Positions 1 through 8,550 of a stretch of DNA of 45,331 nucleotides are shown here, one piece after another. A program made the translations under genes and the position numbers. The stretch comes from Prevotella merdae (GTDB lineage Bacteria; Bacteroidota; Bacteroidia; Bacteroidales; Bacteroidaceae): NCBI RefSeq assembly GCF_900290275.1, contig NZ_LT985323.1, forward strand, positions 1,157,909 to 1,203,239, written 5' to 3'. The notes beneath the pieces were generated by a model. It saw only the letters and a list, made by a program, of their open reading frames with translations, did no database searches and was not told the DNA's origin. Numbering within the stretch: position 1 is the stretch's first letter; every line of letters starts with the position of its first letter.

Positions 1-11
1 GCGAACGAACT

Positions 12-122
<111 letters not shown>

Positions 123-139
123 CTTTAGTTGAGGTCTTC

Positions 140-170
140 AAGGTCTAACGACTTTGGAGACCTTTTTTTT
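140..170 (+). terminator. Intrinsic terminator of the left rRNA operon
   Basis: AAGGTCT (140-146) pairs with AGACCTT (158-164), and the stem is followed by an unbroken T run to 170. It lies directly after the 5S gene, so it most likely ends the rRNA transcript. Confidence 0.8.
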
Positions 171-497
171 ATGTCCTTATTCTTCCTTTTACACGCGTTA
201 CACATTATTATATACGTACCTTATATTATATATATAGTATGCGTTCTTTGTATGCGTTCTTTTAATTGTCTTTTTAATCATGTAATTTATATGACTTGTG
301 ACATGTAATGAAACATCTTATTGCTTTTTTATAGGCTCTTACTTGGTACAGCAACTTGCAGTATTATATCCAAATGCTAACAATTCCTTTGTCAAACAGC
401 TTTTTTAATGTTTTTGTTTTGTTCTTTGCTATTTTTAGCGTATTTTTGCATATTCATATTAGATTGCGTAATTGCAACCATATAAAAACAAATCACT
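171..497. other. AT-rich intergenic region with a 13-bp tandem duplication
   Basis: No convincing gene is seen between the rRNA terminator and the acyl-CoA ligase. The stretch is very AT-rich, with alternating TA runs around 208-240. A 13-base word, TATGCGTTCTTTG, occurs at 238-250 and again at 251-263 with a single change at its last base. The promoter of the downstream gene sits at the right end. Short open frames here lack any recognisable motif. Confidence 0.6.
418..448 (+). promoter_or_regulatory. Bacteroidota-type promoter for the acyl-CoA ligase
   Basis: TTTG at 418-421 is followed after 19 bases by TATTTTTG at 441-448, matching the sigma-AB consensus TTTG-N19-21-TAnnTTTG. The predicted transcript would start near 452, giving a leader of about 45 bases before the ATG at 498. 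Confidence 0.6.
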
Positions 498-2303
498 ATG
501 CAAACAAGATGTCATCTTTCGGTTCTCGCCCAAAAGCAGGCAGAGAAGTATGGAGAGCGCGAAGCCTTTACATATAAGGACTTTGGTGGCTCTGCGTGGA
601 AAACCATGAGCTACAATAGTTTCTCTCAGTTGGTGAAGCAAGCAAGTAACGCTTTGCTCAACCTGGGTGCTAAGCCGCAGGAGACAATTGGCGTATTCTC
701 TCAGAACGCCATACAGTATCTCATAACCGACTTTGGTGCATACGGTGTGCGTGTTACATCGATACCGTTCTATGCTACTTCTTCTGAACAGCAGATTCAG
801 TATATGATAAACGATGCTCAGATACGATTCCTATTTGTTGGTGAACAAGAACAGTATGACAAGGCTCATCGTGTATTTGGACTATGTCATTCGCTCGAGC
901 GTATTATTATTTTTGATCGTTCTGTACGAATCTCCACACATGATCCTGCAGCTCTATACTTCGATGACTTTTTGAAGTTGGGTGAAGGATTGCCACGTCA
1001 AAGTGAAGTGGAGAAACTTTATCAAGAATCCAATGACTCTGATCTCTGTAATATCCTATACACTTCAGGTACTACTGGTGACCCGAAAGGTGTTATGCTG
1101 ACTTACGGACAGTATTCAGCAGCTTTAAAGGCTAATGATGAGGTTGTGCCTATATCTGAGAAAGACCGAATAATAGAGTTTTTACCAATCACTCATATCT
1201 TTGAGCGTGGTTGGTCGTATCTGGCCTTCTCTGAGGGTGCACATATTATTATTAATACAGATCCTCATGAGATACAGCAGTCAATGCGCGAAACTCATCC
1301 AACATCAATGTCGTCGGTACCCCGTTTCTGGGAGAAGGTATACCAAGCTGTAAAAGACAAGATAGATCGTTCCAACCCTATGCAGCAGAAATTATTCCGT
1401 CATGCTTTGGAAATTGGCCGTAAGTATAACCTAGAGTGCAAGAGCCGCTGCAAGCGTCCGTCTCCAATGCTTGCTATGGAGTATAAGGTGTTTGATAAGA
1501 TGGTATTACGTCTTGTACGCAAGCAGTTGGGTTTGGAGAATGCCAATATATTCCCGACAGCCGGAGCTGCTGTTTCGCCTGAGGTAGAGCGTTTTGCTCA
1601 TTCCGTTGGTTTGAACATGGTTGTTGGTTATGGTTTGACCGAGAGTCTTGCCACAGTAAGTTGCGACCGCGAGAATATGCCTTACACAATTGGTTCGGTG
1701 GGACGTCCAATTAATGGAATTGATGTGAAGATTGGAGATAACGACGAGATTCTGCTTAAGGGTCCTACTATTACAGTTGGTTACTATCGACGCGATGCTG
1801 CTAATAAAGAAGCGTTTACAGAGGACGGTTACTTCCGTACTGGTGATGCAGGCTATATTAAAAACGGTGAACTATTCTTGACCGACCGTATAAAGGACCT
1901 GTTCAAGACCAGCAATGGCAAGTATATCGCTCCGCAAATGATAGAATCGCTGTTATTGGTTGATAAGTTTATAGATCAAGTTGTGGTGATAGCCAACGAG
2001 CGCAAGTTCGTTTCGGCTCTTATAGTTCCAGAGTTCCGTCTTGTCGAGGAGTGGGCAAAGGACCACGGTGTAACTGCAGACAGTCGCGAAGCATTGTGTG
2101 CAGATCCTAAGGTGCACAAGATGATGATGGAGCGTATACAAACATTGCAACAGCAGCTTGCAAGCTATGAGCAGATTAAGCGATTCACGCTTATTGCTCA
2201 TCACTTCTCTTTGGAGTCGGGCGAGCTTACAAACACGTTGAAGATACGTCGTCCGGTAATTTACAAAAACTTCAAGGACGTAATCGACAAAATGTACGAA
2301 TAG
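498..2303 (+). CDS. Long-chain acyl-CoA synthetase (AMP-forming)
   Basis: A 601-residue member of the ANL adenylating family, closest in layout to long-chain fatty acyl-CoA ligases (FadD/FAA1 type). These activate fatty acids as acyl-adenylates and then transfer them to CoA. The phosphate-binding loop TSGTTGDPKG is at residues 189-198, the adenine motif YGLTES at about 378-383, and the GYFRTGD hinge-side motif lies near residue 440. A C-terminal lid ends in a lysine-containing TLKIRR segment. Length is normal for the family. The start chosen is the ATG 49 bases after a good promoter -7 box. It lies 9 bases upstream of prfB and probably shares its transcript. The exact acyl substrate cannot be told from sequence. 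Confidence 0.9.
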   Translation: MQTRCHLSVLAQKQAEKYGEREAFTYKDFGGSAWKTMSYNSFSQLVKQASNALLNLGAKPQETIGVFSQNAIQYLITDFGAYGVRVTSIPFYATSSEQQIQYMINDAQIRFLFVGEQEQYDKAHRVFGLCHSLERIIIFDRSVRISTHDPAALYFDDFLKLGEGLPRQSEVEKLYQESNDSDLCNILYTSGTTGDPKGVMLTYGQYSAALKANDEVVPISEKDRIIEFLPITHIFERGWSYLAFSEGAHIIINTDPHEIQQSMRETHPTSMSSVPRFWEKVYQAVKDKIDRSNPMQQKLFRHALEIGRKYNLECKSRCKRPSPMLAMEYKVFDKMVLRLVRKQLGLENANIFPTAGAAVSPEVERFAHSVGLNMVVGYGLTESLATVSCDRENMPYTIGSVGRPINGIDVKIGDNDEILLKGPTITVGYYRRDAANKEAFTEDGYFRTGDAGYIKNGELFLTDRIKDLFKTSNGKYIAPQMIESLLLVDKFIDQVVVIANERKFVSALIVPEFRLVEEWAKDHGVTADSREALCADPKVHKMMMERIQTLQQQLASYEQIKRFTLIAHHFSLESGELTNTLKIRRPVIYKNFKDVIDKMYE

Positions 2304-2312
2304 TAGTTTTAT

Positions 2313-3431
2313 ATGATAACAGCCGATCAACTAAAAGATGTAATTGAGCGTGCCGATGCGCTCAACCATTATCTTAATATAGACCAAAAGAAGGTAGAAT
2401 TTGAAGAGGAGCAGTTGCGCACACAGGCTCCCGACTTCTGGGACGATCCAAAGCTTGCAGAAGAGCAAATGAAGAAGGTAAAGTCTATTGAGAAGTGGAT
2501 AAAGGGCTATGAGCAGGTGCGCCGTCTTGCCGACGAATTACAGCTTGCCTTCGATTATCACAAGGAGGAACTTGTGACAGAAGAAGAGGTGGATGCAGAC
2601 TATAATGCTGCAATTACTGCTATAGAGAACCTCGAATTGATGAACATGTTGCGCCAGAAGGAAGACCTTATGGACTGTGTGTTAAAGATAAACTCTGGCG
2701 CAGGTGGTACCGAGAGTCAAGACTGGGCACAGATGCTTATGCGTATGTATATGCGTTGGGCAGAGGCGCATGGCCATAAGGTTACAATTTCCAACCTTCA
2801 GGAAGGCGATGAAGCCGGAATAAAGAGTGTGACAATGGAGATAGAGGGTGGCGAATATGCCTACGGCTATCTCAAGAGCGAGAATGGAGTACACCGTCTT
2901 GTGCGTGTGTCTCCCTTTAATGCGCAAGGCAAGCGAATGACATCGTTTGCTTCGGTTTTCGTTTCGCCACTTGTAGATGATACTATAGAGGTATATGTAG
3001 ATCCTTCAAAGGTATCATGGGACCTTTTCCGTTCGGGTGGCGCCGGTGGACAGAATGTCAATAAGGTTGAGACTGGTGTTCGTTTGCGCTATCAATATAC
3101 TGATCCTGATACAGGCGAGGAAGAAGAGATTCTCATTGAGAATACCGAAAGTCGTAAGCAGCTTGAGAACCGCAATAATGCTATGCGATTGCTCAAATCT
3201 CAACTCTACGATCGTGCTATGAAGAAGCGTCTTGAGGCCCAGGCCAAGATAGAGGCAGGCAAGAAAAAGATAGAGTGGGGCAGTCAGATACGCAGCTATG
3301 TGTTTGACGACCGCCGCGTTAAGGATCACCGTACTGGTTATCAGACTGCAGATGTGGACGGTGTTATGGACGGTAAGATAGACGGATTCATAAAGGCATA
3401 CCTTATGGAGTTTCCAGTTGTCGATGCTTAA
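2313..3431 (+). CDS. prfB: Peptide chain release factor 2
   Basis: A 372-residue class I release factor that recognises UGA and UAA stop codons and triggers peptidyl-tRNA hydrolysis in the ribosome. The RF2 codon-reading tripeptide SPF is at residues 200-202 and the catalytic GGQ at 245-247, inside GGAGGQNVNK. After the GGQ loop the protein has an acidic stretch (residues about 263-270) absent from the E. coli protein. In many bacteria prfB needs a +1 frameshift at an in-frame UGA near codon 25. Here the corresponding segment (HYLNIDQKK) is read straight through with no stop, so the gene is not autoregulated in that way. It follows the acyl-CoA ligase by 9 bases. Confidence 0.96.
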   Translation: MITADQLKDVIERADALNHYLNIDQKKVEFEEEQLRTQAPDFWDDPKLAEEQMKKVKSIEKWIKGYEQVRRLADELQLAFDYHKEELVTEEEVDADYNAAITAIENLELMNMLRQKEDLMDCVLKINSGAGGTESQDWAQMLMRMYMRWAEAHGHKVTISNLQEGDEAGIKSVTMEIEGGEYAYGYLKSENGVHRLVRVSPFNAQGKRMTSFASVFVSPLVDDTIEVYVDPSKVSWDLFRSGGAGGQNVNKVETGVRLRYQYTDPDTGEEEEILIENTESRKQLENRNNAMRLLKSQLYDRAMKKRLEAQAKIEAGKKKIEWGSQIRSYVFDDRRVKDHRTGYQTADVDGVMDGKIDGFIKAYLMEFPVVDA

Positions 3432-3440
3432 GCGTCGACA

Positions 3441-3500
3441 ACTCATAATTCACAACTCAATAATTCAAAATGCGCAAAGCGCACAATTCAAAACTCAAAA
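3441..3500 (+). repeat. Intergenic palindromic repeat (short copy)
   Basis: This AT-rich stretch holds the hairpin TGCGC-AAA-GCGCA (3471-3483) set among CAACTC and AATTCA words. A 26-base word at 3462-3487 recurs exactly, in inverted orientation, at 16340-16365 in another intergenic region. That makes it a dispersed repeat rather than part of a gene. An open frame starting at 3470 inside the repeat is therefore not used as the start of the next gene. Confidence 0.75.
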
Positions 3501-3511
3501 TTTATATAACT

Positions 3512-3652
3512 ATGAGCCAAAACAGTAGAATAAAGCGTGAAAGATACGCTAAGAAGCAAGAAAAAGAAGGAAAGAAAGTAGTGGAGTACATCGTATGGGG
3601 TCTTATAATCCTCGGTGTGGCATTTGCTGTTTGGACCTTCACACAGGCATAA
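3512..3652 (+). CDS. Small single-pass membrane protein
   Basis: A 46-residue protein with a strongly basic N-terminal half (about residues 6-23, rich in K and R) followed by one hydrophobic segment (about residues 25-43: VEYIVWGLIILGVAFAVW) and a short polar tail. The layout suggests a tail-anchored or N-in inner-membrane peptide. I do not recognise a named family. The ATG at 3512 was chosen because the upstream in-frame ATG at 3470 lies inside a dispersed repeat. It sits between prfB and the CYTH gene on the same strand, 80 bases after prfB and 61 before the next start, so it may be cotranscribed. Small size keeps confidence moderate. Confidence 0.65.
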   Translation: MSQNSRIKRERYAKKQEKEGKKVVEYIVWGLIILGVAFAVWTFTQA

Positions 3653-3713
3653 AACACACACTTTTCATTTCAACATTAATAAAAAGACACACATTATTTA
3701 ATATATAAATAAT

Positions 3714-4196
3714 ATGAGTGGATTAGAAATTGAACGTAAGTTCCTTATAAAGAAAGGCGGCTCCTGGAAAGAAGCCGCCTTTTCTTCAAGCCATATCAAG
3801 CAAGGCTATATGCCGTGCGAGTCGGCTACAGTAAGAGTTCGTACTCGTGACGACCGTTCGTGGCTTACCATTAAGAGCCATAGCGACCGTACTGGATTAT
3901 CGCGTTATGAGTTTGAAAAGGAGATAACCAACGACGAGGCCAAGCATCTCTTTGAGCTTTGTCGTGGTGGTGTTATAGACAAGCGTCGTTGGTTGGTAAA
4001 GAGTTCTGACGGACATCACACGTTTGAGGTAGACGAGTTCTTCGGCGACAACGAAGGACTTGTGATAGCCGAGGTTGAGCTTTCGTCCAAAGACGAGCCG
4101 TATACAAAGCCGTCTTTCATTGGTGATGAAGTTACAGGCGACCGCCGTTACTATAATTCGCAGCTCCTTCGCAATCCGTATAAGAACTGGAAGTAA
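3714..4196 (+). CDS. CYTH domain protein (triphosphatase-like)
   Basis: A 160-residue single-domain CYTH protein. The family forms a beta tunnel that binds triphosphate compounds and metal ions, and members include thiamine triphosphatase, inorganic triphosphatase and class IV adenylate cyclase. The signature EIERKF (ExExK) is at residues 5-10. Further tunnel-lining segments are VRVRT (about 41-45), LTIKS, FEKEI, DKRRW, FEVDEF and AEVEL. Short bacterial members of this type are usually inorganic or organic triphosphatases, so hydrolysis of a triphosphate is the likeliest activity, but the substrate is not determined by sequence. A perfect terminator-like hairpin lies inside codons 14-24. It is the last gene before a convergent terminator. 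Confidence 0.85.
   Translation: MSGLEIERKFLIKKGGSWKEAAFSSSHIKQGYMPCESATVRVRTRDDRSWLTIKSHSDRTGLSRYEFEKEITNDEAKHLFELCRGGVIDKRRWLVKSSDGHHTFEVDEFFGDNEGLVIAEVELSSKDEPYTKPSFIGDEVTGDRRYYNSQLLRNPYKNWK
3753..3783 (+). other. Terminator-like hairpin inside the CYTH gene
   Basis: AAAGGCGGCT (3753-3762) is exactly complementary to AGCCGCCTTT (3773-3782), with a 10-base loop and a short T run. It lies within codons 14-24 of the CYTH reading frame. It has the shape of an intrinsic terminator, but the T run is short. Confidence 0.5.
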
Positions 4197-4236
4197 TTTT
4201 CCAGTGTATGCACAATCGTTTAATTGACGTTAATAT

Positions 4237-4283
4237 ATTGTTCGTGTAATGTTCGTTATTAGCCCGTTCATTACACGAACAAT
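4237..4283. terminator. Bidirectional terminator between convergent genes
   Basis: ATTGTTCGTGTAATG (4237-4251) and CATTACACGAACAAT (4269-4283) are perfect 15-base inverted arms with a 17-base loop. The hairpin sits between the end of the CYTH gene on the plus strand and the end of the thioredoxin-fold gene on the minus strand. Flanking T runs are weak on both sides. Confidence 0.65.
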
Positions 4284-4290
4284 TCTCGTT

Positions 4291-5469
4291 TTACAGCAAA
4301 GCCTTAATCTCCGCGTCAATATCCTTTATCTGTACGTCGCGCTTAACAACGTTGCAGTTCTTGTCGAGCAAGAAGAAGGTTGGAATCTGTCCCACATTAT
4401 ACAATTGCAGCACCTTCTGTGTATTTTCGTCCACACGTGTAGACACCCAAGGCAAGGCTGCTGTCTGAGTTTTCCAGAAATGCTCGTCCGGGTCAACCGA
4501 AACCTGATATATCTCGAATCCTGCAGCGTGATACTTGTTGTAAAGTTCGCGCAACATCATAATGCGCTGCATCGACTTCTCGTTGGCAAAGAGATGGAAG
4601 TCGAGCAAAACAACATTGCCCTTCAACGACGACAAGCTGCGTTGCACACCCTTGTTGTCGGCAAGTGTAAAGTCGACAATGCCAGTTGTCTGAACCTTAG
4701 AGGCATCTATAGTAGTGCCTGCCATTCGGCTTTGTAAAAGGCGCACGTCCTTCATTCCCTCAATAGCTATGTTGTGTAGATTCTCGCCACGCTCCTCGTT
4801 AGGATAGAAAGTGTCCCAACTTGTAGCCACAGCAGCAAATACCTTTACATCTTCTGCCGACGAGCGCGGATTGAAGATAAGCAGCGACTGTCCACCAGCA
4901 TACAGAGTTTGGAACAATGCAAAGTAAGACGAGGCCTTCATTGGTTCCTTGAAGATATACTGTGTCTTGACAATGCCCTTATAATTCTCTATCACTTTGT
5001 TTATGCTGTCGTTCACGGCATCAGCGCCAAGCTGCGGATTGTTGGCAATCATATTTATCTGGCTCTGCAATTGCATCTGCATAATAGCCAACTCTTTAAT
5101 GCGGGTACAGTCGTCCGAACCGCTCACCTCATACTGCGAAGCCATGCTTGGATACTGTGCCTTTACATTTACAGTCTCGGTAGAGTCGATAGCGATGTTG
5201 ATAATTTGTCCTGCAATACGCAGACGATAGAACTCAGGAGCAGAAGGAGCTTTGCCGTCGAACGAGAAAGATCCATCGGCAGACAATTTTACCGAGTCTA
5301 CCTTAACAGGTCCGTTAAGACTCATGTTCTCAAAATAAAGAGTAGAGTCGGCAGCGTTCTCGATTGTTCCGTCTACATGAAACTTGCGTTCGTTGCATGC
5401 CGTAGTTCCAATGATTGCCAATGCCGCAACGACAAGGGCAACGTGATGTTTGATTGATTTGATATTCAT
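4291..5469 (-). CDS. Thioredoxin-fold lipoprotein lacking the CxxC motif
   Basis: A 392-residue protein with a signal peptide and probable lipoprotein cysteine at residue 25 (GTTAC). An N-terminal DUF4369-like beta domain (about 30-125) and a helical middle are followed by a C-terminal TlpA/AhpC-like thioredoxin fold (about 262-392). In active relatives the strand VVLLDFWA is followed by WCGPC. Here the equivalent segment is VVLLDFHLFANEKS (residues 286-299) with no cysteine, while the cis-proline turn GQIPTFF (360-366) is kept. This suggests an envelope protein that kept the fold but lost thiol chemistry. Paralogues of this DUF4369-thioredoxin type are common in Bacteroidota. It lies 136 bases downstream of crcB, with its own probable promoter. 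Confidence 0.8.
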   Translation of the reverse strand: MNIKSIKHHVALVVAALAIIGTTACNERKFHVDGTIENAADSTLYFENMSLNGPVKVDSVKLSADGSFSFDGKAPSAPEFYRLRIAGQIINIAIDSTETVNVKAQYPSMASQYEVSGSDDCTRIKELAIMQMQLQSQINMIANNPQLGADAVNDSINKVIENYKGIVKTQYIFKEPMKASSYFALFQTLYAGGQSLLIFNPRSSAEDVKVFAAVATSWDTFYPNEERGENLHNIAIEGMKDVRLLQSRMAGTTIDASKVQTTGIVDFTLADNKGVQRSLSSLKGNVVLLDFHLFANEKSMQRIMMLRELYNKYHAAGFEIYQVSVDPDEHFWKTQTAALPWVSTRVDENTQKVLQLYNVGQIPTFFLLDKNCNVVKRDVQIKDIDAEIKALL

Positions 5470-5508
5470 CTTGTTTTATTGTTTTTCTTCTTAGTTCACT
5501 TTCAACTT

Positions 5509-5517
5509 GCAAAGATA
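5509..5517 (-). promoter_or_regulatory. Probable -7 box of the thioredoxin-fold lipoprotein gene
   Basis: On the minus strand the sequence reads TATCTTTGC, a full match to TAnnTTTG plus the frequent following C. It lies 40 bases upstream of the start codon. No clear TTTG was seen at the expected -33 position. Confidence 0.45.
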
Positions 5518-5605
5518 CTGCTTTTTCCTATATACTTTATTAAGTATAACCAATAAAATTGGTATTATAAGATGTTTTGTTAAATGTACACAACAGTCTA
5601 ATCCC

Positions 5606-5983
5606 TCACACTCTCTCCGCTATCCAATATCCCACAGCCACGGCCACAAATCCAAGCATCACGCTGCCACCCGTATATAGTAATGTGGCAAAGGCGTGTC
5701 CGCCACGCATAAGCGAAAGGTTCTCGTTGCAGAATGTGGAGAAGGTAGTGAAGCCTCCGCAAAGTCCAGTAGTAAGCAAAAGCTTAACCGAGTCGTTGCC
5801 AATATTGCCACGTGCCGACATGCCATAGAACAAGCCTATGAGCAGACAACCTAAGAGATTGACCGTCAGCGTGGGATAAGGAAAGATGCCTGGCATATTG
5901 TCCTGAACCAATTTGGATACAATAAAGCGCAATGCAGAACCCAGTCCGCCGCCCAGCGCCACAAAAATAATAGACCGTATCAT
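5606..5983 (-). CDS. crcB: Fluoride channel CrcB/Fluc
   Basis: A 125-residue four-helix membrane protein of the CrcB/Fluc family, which exports fluoride through a dual-topology dimer in the inner membrane. Family hallmarks visible are GGGLGSALRF near the N terminus, the pore asparagine region TVNLLGC (about 40-46), and GLCGGFTTFSTF (about 74-85), which carries the phenylalanines lining the fluoride path. Length is typical. It is divergent from pnp, with which it shares a short promoter region. I looked for a fluoride riboswitch upstream and could not recognise one in the short leader. Confidence 0.93.
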   Translation of the reverse strand: MIRSIIFVALGGGLGSALRFIVSKLVQDNMPGIFPYPTLTVNLLGCLLIGLFYGMSARGNIGNDSVKLLLTTGLCGGFTTFSTFCNENLSLMRGGHAFATLLYTGGSVMLGFVAVAVGYWIAERV

Positions 5984-6014
5984 TAAACAAATTTGTAGTT
6001 TTATAATTCAGCCT

Positions 6015-6050
6015 GCAAAGTTAAGTAGAAATTTAAACAAAAAAACAAAA
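6015..6050 (-). promoter_or_regulatory. Probable crcB promoter
   Basis: The minus strand reads TAACTTTGC at 6023-6015, a strong -7 box. A TTTTG word at 6050-6046 lies 22 bases upstream, slightly wider than the 19-21 consensus. The predicted leader is about 28 bases. Confidence 0.5.
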
Positions 6051-6088
6051 ATATCACGGCATTGTTCGTTTATCCCATTGAAAATGAC

Positions 6089-6097
6089 TAACTTTGC
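6089..6097 (+). promoter_or_regulatory. Probable pnp promoter -7 box
   Basis: TAACTTTGC at 6089-6097 matches the Bacteroidota -7 consensus 40 bases upstream of the pnp ATG. The nearest TTG (6062-6064) is 24 bases upstream, so the -33 element is weak or absent. Confidence 0.5.
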
Positions 6098-6136
6098 TAC
6101 CATATTTAATTTTTTGATGTTATTATAACGATTTAG

Positions 6137-8437
6137 ATGAACGTAATTACAAAGACAGTATCATTGCCTGATGGCAGAACCATCAGCATTGAGACCGGGA
6201 AAGTGGCAAAGCAGACCGACGGAAGTGTTGTACTGCGTATGGGCAACACCGTACTTCTCGCCACTGTTTGTGCCGCAAAAGATGCAGTTCCCGGAACAGA
6301 TTTCATGCCTTTGCAGGTAGACTACAAAGAGCAGTATGCAGCAGCAGGCCGTTTCCCTGGCGGTTTCACAAAGCGTGAAGGCAAGTCAGGTGACAACGAG
6401 ATCCTTACATCGCGTCTTGTTGACCGTGTGCTCCGTCCGCTCTTCCCGTCTAACTACCATGCAGAGGTATATGTGCAGATCATGCTTCTCAGCGCCGATG
6501 GCGTTGATCAGCCTGATGCTCTCGCAGGATTTGCAGCTTCAGCCGCAATGGCTTGTTCAGATATCCCATTCGAATGCCCCATCTCTGAGGTGCGCGTAGC
6601 ACGCATCAACGGTGAGTATGTTATCAACCCAACCTTCGAGCAGATGAAGGAAGCCGACATGGACATCATGGTAGGCGCTTCTGCCGAAAATATCATGATG
6701 GTTGAGGGCGAGATGAAGGAAGTTTCAGAGCAGGATATGATTGGCGCCCTCAAGGCTGCCATGGCTGCTATCAAGCCTATGTGCGAGCTCCAGACCGAGC
6801 TTTCTAAGGAACTTGGTACTGATGTTAAGCGCGAGTACTGCCATGAGGTTAACGACGAGGAGTTGCGTGAGCAGATTCGCAAGGAGACTTACGACAAGTG
6901 CTACGCTATTGCTGAGGCTGGCGACCACGACAAGAAGTCGCGTGAGGAAGCTTTCGATAAGATTCTCTCTGACTTCCAGGAGGCTTATGATGCAGCTCAT
7001 ACAGAGCTTACACCTGAGGAGCTTGACGAGAAGCACGCAGAGATGGTGCGCTATTATGCCGACGTTATGCGCGACTCTATGCGCCGTTGCATCCTCGACG
7101 AGGGCAAGCGTCTCGATGGTCGTAAGACTACGGACATCCGTCCTATTTGGTGTGAGGTTTCTCCATTACCAATGCCTCACGGAAGTTCTATCTTCACACG
7201 TGGCGAGACACAGAGCCTCACTACATGTACTCTCGGTACAAAGATGGACGAGAAGCTTGTTGACGATGTATTGGAGAAGGGCTATCAGCGCTTCCTACTT
7301 CATTATAACTTCCCTCCGTTCTGTACTGGCGAGGCTAAGGCTCAGCGTGGTGTTGGACGTCGCGAGATAGGTCACGGCCACTTGGCATGGCGCGGACTTA
7401 AGGGTCAGATTCCTGAGGATTTCCCTTACACAGTACGTTTGGTAAGCCAGATTCTTGAGTCAAACGGCTCATCATCTATGGCTACTGTATGTGCCGGCAC
7501 ACTTGCTCTTATGGATGCTGGTGTACCTATGAAGGCTCCTGTATCAGGTATCGCTATGGGTCTTATCAAGAACCCAGGCGAGGAGAAGTATGCTGTGCTT
7601 AGCGATATCCTCGGCGACGAGGACCACCTTGGCGACATGGACTTCAAGACCACCGGTACACCCAAGGGCTTGACCGCAACACAGATGGATATCAAGTGCG
7701 ACGGTTTGAGCTTCGAGATTCTTGAGAAGGCTCTTATGCAGGCTAAGGCTGGCCGCGAGCACATCCTCAACTGCATGCTGGAGACTATCTCTGAGCCACG
7801 TGCCGAGATGAAGCCACAGGTTCCACGCATCATTCAGATTGAGATTCCTAAGGAGTTCATCGGTGCTGTTATCGGCCCTGGTGGCAAGATTATCCAGCAG
7901 ATGCAAGAAGATACTGGAGCTACAATCACTATCGACGAGGCAGATGGTGTAGGCAAGGTACAGATATCTGCTCCTAACAAGGACGCTATCGATGCTGCTC
8001 TTGGCAAGATCAAGGCTATCGTTGCTATCCCTGAGGTAGGCGAGGTTTACGAGGGTACAGTACGTTCTATCATGCCTTACGGTTGCTTTGTTGAGATTAT
8101 GCCTGGCAAGGACGGATTGCTCCACATCTCTGAGATTGACTGGAAGCGTCTTGAGACAGTTGAAGAGGCTGGCATCAAGGAAGGCGACAAGATCAAGGTT
8201 AAGCTTATGGAGATTGACCCGAAGACTGGCAAGTACAAGCTCTCTCATCGTATCTTGCTCCCGAAACCAGAAGGGTACGTAGAGCGTGAGCGTCGTCCTC
8301 GTGGCGAAAGAGGTGATAGAGGCGAGCGTCGCCCACGTGGCGAAAGAGGCGAACGTCGTGACGGACGTCGCGAAAACCGTGAGCATCGTGAACCTAAGGA
8401 CTTCAACGACTCACTCGACCACAACAACGACATCTAA
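6137..8437 (+). CDS. pnp: Polynucleotide phosphorylase
   Basis: A 766-residue PNPase, the trimeric 3'-to-5' phosphorolytic exoribonuclease of RNA decay. Two RNase PH-like domains (about 10-230 and 320-550, with GRFPGGF and FTRGETQ signatures) are joined by a helical linker. A KH domain follows ([15 protein letters not shown], about 573-587), then an S1 domain (about 630-705: [19 protein letters not shown]). The tail after the S1 domain (about 718-755) is a highly arginine-rich run of RGER, RRPRGER and RRDGR units, ending in an acidic segment. It probably adds RNA or partner contacts. Codon use is strongly biased to frequent codons, consistent with high expression. It is monocistronic, bounded by a promoter and a strong terminator. 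Confidence 0.97.
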   Translation: MNVITKTVSLPDGRTISIETGKVAKQTDGSVVLRMGNTVLLATVCAAKDAVPGTDFMPLQVDYKEQYAAAGRFPGGFTKREGKSGDNEILTSRLVDRVLRPLFPSNYHAEVYVQIMLLSADGVDQPDALAGFAASAAMACSDIPFECPISEVRVARINGEYVINPTFEQMKEADMDIMVGASAENIMMVEGEMKEVSEQDMIGALKAAMAAIKPMCELQTELSKELGTDVKREYCHEVNDEELREQIRKETYDKCYAIAEAGDHDKKSREEAFDKILSDFQEAYDAAHTELTPEELDEKHAEMVRYYADVMRDSMRRCILDEGKRLDGRKTTDIRPIWCEVSPLPMPHGSSIFTRGETQSLTTCTLGTKMDEKLVDDVLEKGYQRFLLHYNFPPFCTGEAKAQRGVGRREIGHGHLAWRGLKGQIPEDFPYTVRLVSQILESNGSSSMATVCAGTLALMDAGVPMKAPVSGIAMGLIKNPGEEKYAVLSDILGDEDHLGDMDFKTTGTPKGLTATQMDIKCDGLSFEILEKALMQAKAGREHILNCMLETISEPRAEMKPQVPRIIQIEIPKEFIGAVIGPGGKIIQQMQEDTGATITIDEADGVGKVQISAPNKDAIDAALGKIKAIVAIPEVGEVYEGTVRSIMPYGCFVEIMPGKDGLLHISEIDWKRLETVEEAGIKEGDKIKVKLMEIDPKTGKYKLSHRILLPKPEGYVERERRPRGERGDRGERRPRGERGERRDGRRENREHREPKDFNDSLDHNNDI

Positions 8438-8469
8438 TCTAACTGATTAGAGCACATATAAAAATAAAG

Positions 8470-8515
8470 AATCCCTGCATTGCAGCTCATAGGTTGCGAT
8501 GCAGGGATTTTTTAT
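8470..8515 (+). terminator. Intrinsic terminator of pnp
   Basis: AATCCCTGCATTGCA (8470-8484) pairs with TGCGATGCAGGGATT (8495-8509), with one G-U pair and a 10-base loop, followed by a T run. The A-rich upstream side would also give a weaker terminator for minus-strand transcription. Confidence 0.88.
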
Positions 8516-8550
8516 GCTATTATTTTACTAAAGTATTACCTGAAGTCAGC

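Noticed and set aside
3470..3511. Upstream start for the small membrane protein
   Set aside because: The codons lie in a dispersed repeat, and the later ATG at 3512 gives a sensible basic N terminus.
5984..6136. Fluoride riboswitch upstream of crcB
   Set aside because: The predicted leader is only about 28 bases and I could not find the fluoride aptamer's conserved pattern.
6741..7370. A 209-codon plus-strand frame inside pnp
   Set aside because: It is an alternative frame of the PNPase gene with arginine- and serine-rich composition and no motif.
7544..8386. A 280-codon open frame antisense to pnp
   Set aside because: It mirrors a highly codon-biased gene; the leucine- and serine-rich product has no domain and no promoter or start signal.
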